Positions 7,922-15,184 of a stretch of 64,000 nucleotides of DNA are shown here, one piece after another. Under the pieces are notes generated by a model. That model searched no databases and was not told where the DNA came from. It was given only the letters and a program-made list of their open reading frames with translations. The DNA is from Pseudomonas putida (GTDB lineage Bacteria; Pseudomonadota; Gammaproteobacteria; Pseudomonadales; Pseudomonadaceae). Positions within the stretch are counted from its first letter, which is position 1, and every line of letters begins with the position of its first letter. The stretch spans positions 530,589-594,588 of the forward strand of contig NZ_MNAH01000003.1 in NCBI RefSeq assembly GCF_001976065.1, in the 5' to 3' direction. The position numbers and the translations under genes were made by a program.

Positions 7922-8191
7922 ATGAATGAATACATGGCTCTAACCAGCAACGCCGACGACCTCCCCTCGTTTTACGTCAACACCACTCAACCGTTGCACT
8001 CACTGCTCAGCAGTGCCCGATACCGGATCGGTGCCGTGACGCAGGTTCTCGAAAACCTCGCGATGCGAGGTGAAATCAGCACAGACTCGGTCATCCTCAG
8101 CGACTTCGCATTGTTGTGCTGCATCCCTTTGCGCGATGGCTGCGATGTGCTGGATGTCATCGCTCGACGCATGGATGCCGAAACGTCCTGA
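7922..8191 (+). CDS. Small helical protein, DUF3077/DUF6124-like
   Basis: An 89-residue soluble protein with no signal peptide. The pattern SFYVNTTQPLHSLLSSARYR, then a long amphipathic stretch with GAVTQVLENLA, and a last helix ending in DVLDVIARRMDAETS resembles the short alpha-helical DUF3077/DUF6124-type proteins that are numerous in fluorescent pseudomonads. None has a clear function. The ATG at 7922 has only a weak GGAA upstream; a second in-frame ATG is at 7934. It stands alone behind the structured leader, with hicAB before and a methyltransferase after, in a small accessory patch next to tRNA-Gly. The family assignment is from general resemblance and is tentative. Confidence 0.6.
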   Translation: MNEYMALTSNADDLPSFYVNTTQPLHSLLSSARYRIGAVTQVLENLAMRGEISTDSVILSDFALLCCIPLRDGCDVLDVIARRMDAETS

Positions 8192-8252
8192 CGTAACACC
8201 TTGCTCACGATGGTGGCCTGGCAGGCAACTCAGATGTGACTGTGCGACCGTC

Positions 8253-8277
8253 ATCGCGAGCAGGCTCGCTCCCACAA
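8253..8277 (-). repeat. Single REP element
   Basis: ATCGCGAGCAGGCTCGCTCCC is one arm of the GGGAGCGGGCTTGCTCGCGA family, unpaired here, 43 bases before the methyltransferase start. Confidence 0.75.
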
Positions 8278-8319
8278 GGTTTGCGCTAACCCAAACGATC
8301 TCAGCAGAGCACCACTACC

Positions 8320-9048
8320 ATGACTCAAAACATCTACGACGATCCCGGATTTTTTCAGGGCTACAGTCAAATGGCCCGTTCGATTGGCGGCCTCGATGCC
8401 GCACCGGAATGGCCTGCGCTGAGGGCGATGTTGCCGCCCATGCAAGGTTTGAAAGTGGTGGATCTCGGTTGCGGTTACGGCTGGTTTTGCCGCTGGGCCA
8501 GTGAGCAAGGCGCCCACAGTGTGCTGGGCCTGGACGTTTCGCAGAAAATGCTCGATCAGGCTCGTAGCACAACGTCTGCCAGCAACATCCGCTACGAACA
8601 CACAGACCTGGAACGGCTCGATCTGCCGGCAGACAGTTTCGACCTGGCCTACAGCTCTCTTGCGCTGCATTACATCAAGGACTTGCCGGGGCTGTTCGCG
8701 ACTATCCACACAGCGCTCAAACCCGGTTCACGTTTTGTGTTTTCCATCGAGCATCCGATCTTCATGGCGCCGCGTGATCCCGGCTGGATCACCGATGCCG
8801 AGGGCCGCAGGAGCTGGCCGGTCGATGGTTATCAGAGGGAAGGCGAGCGTGTGACCAACTGGTTGGCCGACGGCGTGATCAAGCAGCATCGCACCCTCGG
8901 CACCTTGCTCAACACATTGATTGGCGCTGGTTTCAGCATCCAGCATGTCAACGAATGGGGCCCCACGGATGCCGAGGTTGAAGCGCAACCGGCATTGGCC
9001 GAAGAGCGGGAGCGACCGATGATGCTGCTGGTCGCGGTACAGCGCTGA
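8320..9048 (+). CDS. Class I SAM-dependent methyltransferase
   Basis: A 242-residue soluble methyltransferase. SAM-binding motif I is VVDLGCGYGWFCRWA at about 47-61. The acidic residue LGLDVSQKML follows at about 69, and the post-II segment LDLPADSFDLAYSSLALHYI ends at about 119. This is the Methyltransf_11/25 layout seen in small-molecule methyltransferases. Substrate is not identifiable. It converges with the trans-aconitate-methyltransferase gene, whose stop is eight bases away on the other strand. There is no strong Shine-Dalgarno; AGCACCACTACC precedes the ATG. Confidence 0.85.
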   Translation: MTQNIYDDPGFFQGYSQMARSIGGLDAAPEWPALRAMLPPMQGLKVVDLGCGYGWFCRWASEQGAHSVLGLDVSQKMLDQARSTTSASNIRYEHTDLERLDLPADSFDLAYSSLALHYIKDLPGLFATIHTALKPGSRFVFSIEHPIFMAPRDPGWITDAEGRRSWPVDGYQREGERVTNWLADGVIKQHRTLGTLLNTLIGAGFSIQHVNEWGPTDAEVEAQPALAEERERPMMLLVAVQR

Positions 9049-9056
9049 TAGATGAG

Positions 9057-9827
9057 TCAGCGCGTCGCCACCAGAAACAACCGCGGGAACGGCAGCAACA
9101 CCGAACCGTCGGCCAATGCCGGATAGGCCTGTACGATTGCAGACTGATACTGCTGCAGATACTGCACGCGTTCTGCCTCATCCAGCGGTTCGAGGAACGG
9201 CCGCAAGCCGCTGCCCTTGAACCACTCCACCACGCCCGACGCGCCCCCCGCCAGCGGATGATGGTACGTGGTGCGCCATACGTCGACGCGGGTGCAACAG
9301 GCTTTGAGCATCGAGTAATAAACGCTGGCATCGGCCATTTCGGTCCGTTGTTTGGCGACGCCTGCCAGTTTTTCGGCCCAAGGACCTTGCGCCGCGACTT
9401 CGCGCATCAAGCGGTGTGAGGGTTGATTGAGGTTGTCCGGCATCTGGATCGCCAGGCTGCCTCCGGGCGCGAGCTTGCTCACCAGCGCAGGCAGCAATGT
9501 TGCGTGATCCGGTATCCACTGCAGCACCGCGTTGGCGAAAATCACGTCGAACGGGCCAGTGTCACTCCAGGTGTCGATGTCCGCGATGTCGAACTGCACT
9601 TGGGGCAAGCGCTTGCGCGCGGCCTCGATCATGTCCGTTGAGCTGTCCAGTCCGCGCACCGTGGCATCGGGGAAGCGTTCCACCAGCAACTCGGTCGAAT
9701 TACCCGGACCGCAACCGATGTCGATGGCCGAGCGCACCGTCCCGGCGGGGATGGCGGCCAGCAGGTCGCGGGCGGGACGGGTGCGTTCATCTTCAAAAGC
9801 GACGTATTGTTTGGCGGACCAACTCAT
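9057..9827 (-). CDS. tam: Trans-aconitate 2-methyltransferase
   Basis: A 256-residue SAM-dependent methyltransferase. The N-terminus MSWSAKQYVAFEDERTRPARDLL is the hallmark of Tam, which esterifies trans-aconitate, a spontaneous by-product and inhibitor of the TCA cycle. Motif I is AIDIGCGPGNSTELL at about 34-48. NAVLQWIPDH follows in the second half of the fold. The start is chosen at an ATG preceded by AGGAGAA at the proper spacing; longer in-frame extensions lack family similarity. It is monocistronic and convergent with the upstream methyltransferase gene, without a visible terminator in the eight-base gap. Confidence 0.92.
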   Translation of the reverse strand: MSWSAKQYVAFEDERTRPARDLLAAIPAGTVRSAIDIGCGPGNSTELLVERFPDATVRGLDSSTDMIEAARKRLPQVQFDIADIDTWSDTGPFDVIFANAVLQWIPDHATLLPALVSKLAPGGSLAIQMPDNLNQPSHRLMREVAAQGPWAEKLAGVAKQRTEMADASVYYSMLKACCTRVDVWRTTYHHPLAGGASGVVEWFKGSGLRPFLEPLDEAERVQYLQQYQSAIVQAYPALADGSVLLPFPRLFLVATR

Positions 9828-9941
9828 TGCGTTCTCCTGTAGGTTCGTTGTCTGGGGCTTGGCTGACAACGGGTTCGCTACGATACATCGACTGGTGGGC
9901 GGTGCTCTATTGCACCTTGAAGATTGCGGTAGTCTTTCCGC

Positions 9942-10049
9942 CGCCTTCGCTGGCAAGCCAGCTCCTACAGTGGATCGGGTGGGGCCGGTAGAGAGGGGGC
10001 GGCCATGAGGGCGCCTTCGCTGGCAAGCCAGCTCCTACAGTGGATTGGG
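9942..10049. repeat. Tandem direct pair of REP elements (CTGGCAAGCCAG type)
   Basis: Two near-identical copies of GCCTTCGCTGGCAAGCCAGC followed by TCCTACAGTGGAT sit head-to-tail at 9942-9980 and 10012-10049, about 70 bases apart. The other copies in this window are inverted pairs or singles, so a direct tandem suggests local duplication. This fills most of the 351-base gap between tam and the permease gene; the rest shows no gene. Confidence 0.8.
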
Positions 10050-10178
10050 GGCGGCCGCTGGAGATGGGTGGTTATGAGGACGGCTACGGGATTTTCCATT
10101 GGAGCGGGTAAAAAGCCGAATTTTCATCTCGCCACCGATGTCTGAATTTCAGGTGCATCCCCAATAAGGAAAACGGCC

Positions 10179-10589
10179 ATGAAATTCGCAAAAATCGCAC
10201 AAAAGCTTGCCCTCTGGACCGGCAGCCCCACGACATTCCTGGGAGCGATCATCCTGATTTTAGTGTGGGGGTTGAGTGGGCCGATTTTCGGGTTCAACGA
10301 TACTTGGCAGCTGGTCATTAACACTTCGACCACCATCATCACTTTCCTGATGGTATTCCTGATCCAGAACACCCAGAACCGCGACACGGACATTCTGCAC
10401 CTGAAGGTCGATGAGCTGCTGCGGGTGACGAAGGAGGCTCAGAACGCGATGCTGGGCCTCGAGGCGCTGGACCTCAAGGAACTGGAAGCCTTGAGAAAGC
10501 ACTACCGCAGCCTGGGCGAAGGCCAGACCATTTCCATCGATGGCACCGTGGTCCAGGAGAAAGGCAAACAGGATCTGAATAACTGCTGA
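10179..10589 (+). CDS. Low-affinity iron permease family protein
   Basis: A 136-residue membrane protein. Two hydrophobic segments (about 19-38 and 46-66, LVINTSTTIITFLMVFLIQN) and the following QNTQNRDTDILHLKVDELLR match the short bacterial members of the low-affinity iron permease family (Fet4-related). Most bacterial copies are half-length and their transport role is unproven. A TAAGGA Shine-Dalgarno lies about 9 bases before the ATG. The C-terminal half is soluble and charged. It is followed by a perfect hairpin. Confidence 0.8.
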   Translation: MKFAKIAQKLALWTGSPTTFLGAIILILVWGLSGPIFGFNDTWQLVINTSTTIITFLMVFLIQNTQNRDTDILHLKVDELLRVTKEAQNAMLGLEALDLKELEALRKHYRSLGEGQTISIDGTVVQEKGKQDLNNC

Positions 10590-10592
10590 TGG

Positions 10593-10629
10593 AGCGTATG
10601 CGGGTGACCCAAAGTCACCCGCATACGCT
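10593..10629. terminator. Perfect 16-bp hairpin between convergent genes
   Basis: AGCGTATGCGGGTGAC (10593-10608) and its exact complement (10614-10629) surround a 5-base loop. There is no T tract on either side, so it may stop or process transcripts from both converging genes rather than act as a classical intrinsic terminator. Confidence 0.65.
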
Positions 10630-10634
10630 AAGGG

Positions 10635-11138
10635 TCAGCGACTGGCTTGCAGGTCCCTGGCCATTTGCAGGTGATTTTGCAGTTTTGGCAGGGTCTCTTC
10701 AGCGAACGCCTTGATCTGCGGCACGTCGGTGGTCTGCGCCGTTTGTTCGAGCTGCTCGATGGCTTGCTCGGTGGTCTTGACCTGACTGGCCGCGTAAGCC
10801 TCATCGAACGATGCGCCTTCCGTGACTGGCGGCATCAGGGCCTTGGCTTTTTCCACTACCTCTTCGCGCGGTGCCACTGGCAGATCCAGTTGCTTGGCGA
10901 TTTTTGCCAGGTGCTGGTTGGCGGTGGTGCGGTCGTTGATCACCACGATGGTGTAGTCCTTGACCTCTTTGGATTCGGACTTCTGATGCGCCAGGCGACT
11001 GGCTTCGATATCGGCGATACCCTGGGCCGACGCATCGTTGATGAATTCGGTGGGGCTCTGGGCGAAGGCGCTGGTGGCACACAGGCCCAGTAAAGCGGCC
11101 AGGCCGCCGTTGCGTAATCGGGTGGCCATGCGGTTCAT
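10635..11138 (-). CDS. DUF4142 periplasmic protein
   Basis: A 167-residue exported protein. A signal peptide with cleavage after AFA (LAALLGLCATSAFA-QS) precedes a helical DUF4142 domain (FINDASAQGIADIEASRLA...QNHLQMARDLQASR), a ferritin-like four-helix arrangement of unknown function. These proteins are common in soil pseudomonads and are often linked to envelope or general stress; that link is inference. Two ATGs (MNRMATRL) are possible; the second would still leave a complete signal. Just upstream on the same strand is a small KGG-motif stress protein, consistent with a stress context. Confidence 0.85.
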   Translation of the reverse strand: MNRMATRLRNGGLAALLGLCATSAFAQSPTEFINDASAQGIADIEASRLAHQKSESKEVKDYTIVVINDRTTANQHLAKIAKQLDLPVAPREEVVEKAKALMPPVTEGASFDEAYAASQVKTTEQAIEQLEQTAQTTDVPQIKAFAEETLPKLQNHLQMARDLQASR

Positions 11139-11167
11139 GGTCGCGCCCTCCTCGGTAAAGATTCAAA

Positions 11168-11186
11168 CGGGAGCTTTCGCTCCCGC
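11168..11186 (-). terminator. Short hairpin after the KGG gene
   Basis: CGGGAGC-TTTC-GCTCCCG is a compact GC-rich stem between the stop of the KGG gene and the DUF4142 start. It lacks a strong T tract on the minus strand, so it may attenuate rather than end transcription. Confidence 0.5.
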
Positions 11187-11212
11187 TTCTCGATCAAAAC
11201 CACCTTCATCGA

Positions 11213-11368
11213 TTACTTGGACTTTTGTCCAGGTTTACGGCCCATGGGTTTCGTAGGCTCTTTATCGACAGTCGTGGTGGTGGTTTTCCCACCTTTGCGA
11301 CCGGCTTCAGACGCCTTCGTTCGATCATTGGCGAAGTTTCCCGAGTTCGAGTTTCTTGAATTAGGCAT
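11213..11368 (-). CDS. Small KGG-motif stress-type protein
   Basis: A 51-residue hydrophilic protein, MPNSRNSNSGNFANDR followed by KASEAGRKGGKTTTTTVD. The SEAGRKGG core is the repeat unit of general-stress/KGG (GsiB-like) proteins, here as a single copy. These are intrinsically disordered and in other bacteria associate with desiccation or general stress; no biochemical function is established. GAGAATC upstream is a modest ribosome site. It is shorter than most ORF cut-offs and easily missed. It lies upstream of the DUF4142 gene in the same direction. Confidence 0.75.
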   Translation of the reverse strand: MPNSRNSNSGNFANDRTKASEAGRKGGKTTTTTVDKEPTKPMGRKPGQKSK

Positions 11369-11485
11369 GATTCTCTACCTCTTGATGATGATCTCGGCGA
11401 GCTGTAGCCCGCATAGAATCTGAATTTCCACGCATCAAAAGGTTTAGAAAACCTGGAATCGTCACGACGAACGGTGGCGATATTT

Positions 11486-12871
11486 TCAGACGAGTCGCAG
11501 GTGATTGGCGCGCTTGGCGGTATACATCGCTTCGTCCGCGTGCCTGAACAGCTGTTTTTCTTCAGTGCCGTGCTCGGGGTATTGGGCGACGCCGATGCTC
11601 GGGTGAATGTGCAGGCTGTGCCCGTCCAGACGCAGAGGTGCCGCCAGTACCTGGCGAATTTTTCCAGCCACACAGTCGGCATCACCCGAGGCGTGGATGC
11701 GGTGCAGCAACACCACGAATTCGTCACCGCCAATGCGCGCCACCGTGTCGGTTTCCCGTACGCAGCCCTTGAGCCGATTGGCCACGGTTTGCAGCAACAT
11801 GTCGCCGACCGCATGGCCGTGGGTGTCGTTGACTTCCTTGAAGCGGTCAAGATCGACGTACAACAGGGCCATGCGTCCACTGTCCTCCCGAGCCGATTCC
11901 AGCGCGATCTTGAGACGGTCACGCAGCAGTTCGCGGTTAGGCAGTTGGGTCAGCTGGTCGTACTGGGCCATGCGCTGCAGGCGCGTGTGCAATTGCTTGC
12001 GCTCGATCGCGGTGGCGACTTGCGCGCAAACGTATTGCAGCAACTCCTTGTCCTGCTCGGTGTAGCGCTCGCCGCCCGGCACGCTCTTGACGATCAGGGC
12101 ACCAATGGTGCCGTTTTGCGAGTTCAGCGGCACGCCCAGCCAGCAGGACGAAAGCTGTCCGGTCACCAGCGTCTCGAACCCCAACGGCGCATCGCTCTGT
12201 TCCGGGGTGAGCAGGATCGGCAGGCCGCTGCGGATGACCTCCGCGCACAGGCGTGCGGTGAGGGTGCCGGGTTGTTCCGGTTGCGGCTCGTGGTCGCCGA
12301 CGTGATAGGGAAACTGCAGCTGCGCACACTGCTCGTCATACAGCGCCACGGAAAAATTCAGCGCCGGCAACCATTCACCGATGATCTGGTGGATACGCTT
12401 GAACAACGCCAGCAAGTCCTCCGCCGCATGGGCCGCTTCGGAAATGGCATACAACGCCGCTTGCCGGGATTCGGCCTGCTTGCGCTCGGTAATGTCGCGG
12501 GCCACGGCGATGCGCAGTTGATCGACCTCGGACCAACGCGCCGACCACAGGATATTGACCACACGGCCATCCTTGCGCAGGTAGCGGTTCTCGAAATTCA
12601 ACTTGGGCTCGCCGCCCATGATTTCCCGCGCGGCGTCGAGGGTGCGCTGACGATCGGCCGGGTGCACCAGGTCGATCATGGGCTGGCCGATCAGCTCGTC
12701 GGGGCTGTAGCCGAAAATGCGCTCGCAAGCCGCGCTGACAAAAACGAAGCGACCTTGTTTGTCGACCGCACAAACGGCGTCGAGCAAGAGGTCGATGTAG
12801 CTCGCCAACGGAGCGGAGTTTCTGGAGGTGATGTTCCTGGAGGTCATTGTGCCGTGAGCATGTCCGGACAT
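11486..12871 (-). CDS. Diguanylate cyclase with PAS and GAF domains
   Basis: About 461 residues, cytoplasmic, no membrane segment. A PAS domain with PAC extension (ASYIDLLLDAVCAVDKQGRFVF onwards, about 20-140) is followed by a GAF domain (about 155-295, ending VATAIERKQLHTRLQRMA) and a GGDEF domain (about 300-458). The active site is GGDEF in ARIGGDEFVVLL. RETD five residues before it is a complete I-site, so feedback inhibition is expected. There is no EAL domain, so it should only make c-di-GMP. The start is uncertain: ATG at 12871 or 12847, or TTG at 12880, none with a good Shine-Dalgarno. Confidence 0.88.
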   Translation of the reverse strand: MSGHAHGTMTSRNITSRNSAPLASYIDLLLDAVCAVDKQGRFVFVSAACERIFGYSPDELIGQPMIDLVHPADRQRTLDAAREIMGGEPKLNFENRYLRKDGRVVNILWSARWSEVDQLRIAVARDITERKQAESRQAALYAISEAAHAAEDLLALFKRIHQIIGEWLPALNFSVALYDEQCAQLQFPYHVGDHEPQPEQPGTLTARLCAEVIRSGLPILLTPEQSDAPLGFETLVTGQLSSCWLGVPLNSQNGTIGALIVKSVPGGERYTEQDKELLQYVCAQVATAIERKQLHTRLQRMAQYDQLTQLPNRELLRDRLKIALESAREDSGRMALLYVDLDRFKEVNDTHGHAVGDMLLQTVANRLKGCVRETDTVARIGGDEFVVLLHRIHASGDADCVAGKIRQVLAAPLRLDGHSLHIHPSIGVAQYPEHGTEEKQLFRHADEAMYTAKRANHLRLV

Positions 12872-12892
12872 TGCAGCCAAATGAAAACCTTC

Positions 12893-12906
12893 CCTGACCG
12901 GTCAGG
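12893..12906. promoter_or_regulatory. Perfect 14-base palindrome upstream of the PAS-GAF-GGDEF gene
   Basis: CCTGACCGGTCAGG reads the same on both strands, 22 bases before the 12871 start. A second palindrome, TGTCCGGACA (12861-12870), adjoins that start. Either could be an operator; no regulator is identifiable. Confidence 0.35.
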
Positions 12907-12951
12907 CGCCCGAGCGCCGACTGTGCAACCGATGCGTCCCTTCGATCAGCG

Positions 12952-13590
12952 TCAAGCCTTGTTCGTCACCAGCCCCGGCAGCGCATGCGCCAAGGCGTTA
13001 ATGGCGAAACCGATAAACATCACCCCGCACAACCGAGTGATAGCCAATTCATGGCGTTGATACAAGGTGCGCACCTGGCGCGCCCCAACGATGCCGATGA
13101 GGATAGCGTAGGCCAGCAGGCCGCCGACGAAGCTCAACGCGATCAGCCACGGCAACATCGACCAGGTCAGCAACTCTGCCCGGCTGGACAATAGCGCAGT
13201 GAAGGTGGCCACTGCCACCGGGTACGCTTTCGGATTGGTCAGGCCGAACAGAATGCCGTGCCAGAATGGTTGCCGCGCAGGTCCCTGTGGCGCCTCGACA
13301 CCCCGTTGACGCGCCCGCACCGCACGCCAGCCGAGCCAGAACAGGTAGAGCCCGCTGAGCACGCCCAGCACATCGAAGGCGGTGCTGCCGATTTCCCGGG
13401 CACCGACGATCGCCACCAGTGCGGTGCTGCACCAGACCACATCCCCCAGCAAATGCCCGCAAAGAAACCCCGCCCCCGCCCGCCGCCCATGTGCTGCGCC
13501 GATGCCGAACACTGCCAGTACACCCGGCCCTGGCGTGATGCCATAGATGAAGCCCGAGGCGAGAACGGCCATTAGCAGCGAGGGAGTCAT
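12952..13590 (-). CDS. LysE/RhtB family amino-acid exporter
   Basis: A 212-residue inner-membrane protein with about six hydrophobic segments. The N-terminal GFIYGITPGPGVLAVFGIGAAHGRRAG motif is diagnostic of LysE/RhtB translocators, which export amino acids or related metabolites. Substrate cannot be assigned. Its ATG overlaps the stop of the upstream lysR gene by four bases (ATGA), so the two are translationally coupled and the regulator probably controls this exporter. Confidence 0.88.
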   Translation of the reverse strand: MTPSLLMAVLASGFIYGITPGPGVLAVFGIGAAHGRRAGAGFLCGHLLGDVVWCSTALVAIVGAREIGSTAFDVLGVLSGLYLFWLGWRAVRARQRGVEAPQGPARQPFWHGILFGLTNPKAYPVAVATFTALLSSRAELLTWSMLPWLIALSFVGGLLAYAILIGIVGARQVRTLYQRHELAITRLCGVMFIGFAINALAHALPGLVTNKA

Positions 13591-14540
13591 GGGGAGTCCT
13601 TATGCGTTGTTCTGGTAAATGGGCGCCAGTCTATATCACCTGAAGCTCGCTCGATTTGCCCATTCAACCAGTTCAGTGCCTGATCCCCGCCCCGTCGCTT
13701 GTGCCACACCAGGACAAAGGTGAACGACGGAATGTGAAACGGCGGTGGGAGCTCGATCAATGACGACGTGTCGATATCGTGCAACGCCCGAGAAGCGACT
13801 GTGAGGATCAGATCCGTCCTGCTGATGAACTGCGGAGCGACGCTCCAGTGCGGCAGGCTGATCGCGACTCGCCGGCGTTCACCCAAGGCTGTCAGGGCTC
13901 GTTCGATTTCCGGGGTGCCACTGCCGCGCATTTCCAGTAGCACGTGCGGGCGTGCCAGGTAGGTCGGCAGGTCGAGGATTGCGCCGTCGGGCAGGCTGTG
14001 GCGGTCGACCAGGCAGGCGTAGTGCTCCTCGAACAGCGCCGTGCTGCGCAGCTCGTTGGGCATCTCCGGAAACACCCCGGCGGCAATATCGATATCGCCG
14101 TTGAGCACCCCTTCGAGCATGCCTTCGCGGCTGGCGTGGCTGATTTGCAGGTCGATGCCCGGCGCTTCGCGACGCAAGGTGCGAATCAAACCTGGCAGGA
14201 CGATGGCGGCACCGTAATCGGACATCGCCAGGCGAAAGGTGCGTTTGGCCGTGGCCGGATCGAAGGCGTTGGGTGCCAGCAGCGATTGCACCTGGGCCAG
14301 GGCTTCGGTCAGTGGCGCCATCAGTTCCAGCGCTCGCGGCGTCGGCACCAGGCTGGCACCGGCGCGCACCAGCAGCGGGTCGCCGAGCAGATCACGCAGC
14401 CGCGCCAGGGCATGGCTGACGGCTGGCTGGCTCAAGTGCAGACGCTCGGCCGCACGGGTCACGTGTTGCTCGCTGAGCAAGGCGTCGAGAATTACCAGCA
14501 GGTTGAGATCAATGCGGCGCAGATCATTCATTTGATGCAT
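13587..14540 (-). CDS. LysR-type transcriptional regulator
   Basis: A 317-residue regulator. The winged HTH (DLNLLVILDALLSEQHVTRAAERLHLSQPAVSHALARLR) occupies about 8-65, and the substrate-binding domain about 95-300. The first residues resemble the NodD/LeuO-like group. It is divergent from the DMT-transporter gene at 14618 (77-base gap) and overlaps the lysE exporter start by four bases, so it probably governs one or both transporters. Alternative start MNDL is four codons in. Confidence 0.88.
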   Translation of the reverse strand: MHQMNDLRRIDLNLLVILDALLSEQHVTRAAERLHLSQPAVSHALARLRDLLGDPLLVRAGASLVPTPRALELMAPLTEALAQVQSLLAPNAFDPATAKRTFRLAMSDYGAAIVLPGLIRTLRREAPGIDLQISHASREGMLEGVLNGDIDIAAGVFPEMPNELRSTALFEEHYACLVDRHSLPDGAILDLPTYLARPHVLLEMRGSGTPEIERALTALGERRRVAISLPHWSVAPQFISRTDLILTVASRALHDIDTSSLIELPPPFHIPSFTFVLVWHKRRGGDQALNWLNGQIERASGDIDWRPFTRTTHKDSP

Positions 14541-14617
14541 GTTCTGGATAGCAAAACGGAATTTAAATCTGCGCGACGAATACTCTAGAGTCCAGCAAAA
14601 CCTGTTGGAGAATGACC

Positions 14618-15106
14618 ATGAGTACGTTGCATTGGGCGGGACTGTTGCTGCTTGCCGCGTTCGCCGGTGCGGTGGTGCCGTTTCAGAGCGCGATCAATGT
14701 CAATCTCGGGCGCGGCCTGGGTCATCCGCTGTGGGCGACCCTCGCTTCATTGGTGGTGAGCATTGTGGTGTTGTTGCCGATCATGCTGGCGATGCGCTTG
14801 CCGTTGCCATCGCTGGCGTTCATCGTCAAGGCGCCGACGTGGATGTGGGCTGGTGGGGCGTTCGGGGTGTGTTTTATTTCATTGGCCCTGGTTTTGCTGC
14901 CCAAGCTTGGCGCCTCGGGGTTCATGGCGTTGGCGCTGGCGGGGCAAGTGGTGGCGTCGCTGTTGCTGGATCACTTTGGCTGGTTTGGGTTGGTGGAGCG
15001 GCAGGTGACCATGCCGCGGGTGTTGGGAGCATTGCTATTGATAGGCGGTGTGGTGTTGATTCAGTTTGGTGAGTCGGCTGGTAAAGCGATTACGGCTACT
15101 TCTTGA
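14618..15106 (+). CDS. DMT family transporter (DUF606/YdcZ)
   Basis: A 162-residue hydrophobic protein with about five membrane helices, the half-size DUF606/YdcZ type of drug/metabolite transporter. QSAINVNLGRGLGHPLWATL near residue 25 is the conserved loop of the family. Function is unproven; YdcZ proteins probably work as pairs. The start at 14618 is chosen because GGAG (14607-14610) is seven bases upstream; an ATG at 14612 is too close. It is divergent from the lysR-lysE operon. Confidence 0.85.
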   Translation: MSTLHWAGLLLLAAFAGAVVPFQSAINVNLGRGLGHPLWATLASLVVSIVVLLPIMLAMRLPLPSLAFIVKAPTWMWAGGAFGVCFISLALVLLPKLGASGFMALALAGQVVASLLLDHFGWFGLVERQVTMPRVLGALLLIGGVVLIQFGESAGKAITATS

Positions 15107-15111
15107 AGATC

Positions 15112-15175
15112 AGGCGATCGCAGCCTGCGGCAGCGCCTACAAGGATGCGTGGTCCTTGTGGGAACTGCCGTAGAT
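15112..15175. repeat. Possible third-type extragenic repeat
   Basis: GCGATCGCAGCCTGCGGCAGC and a nearby CTTGTGGGAACTGCCGTAG-like complement form an imperfect inverted arrangement between convergent genes. It resembles another Pseudomonas REP type, but I see only one copy here. Confidence 0.35.
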
Positions 15176-15184
15176 TGCGAATCG

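Noticed and set aside
7587..7925. A 112-codon plus-strand frame through the structured leader
   Set aside because: It ends at the next gene's start, has no Shine-Dalgarno, and overlaps a second open frame in the same direction; open frames here are explained by composition and the hairpins.
6454..8300. Genomic-island attachment repeat after tRNA-Gly
   Set aside because: I searched by eye for a second copy of the tRNA 3' end (GGTTCGATTCCCTTCACCCGC) and found none in the following kilobases.
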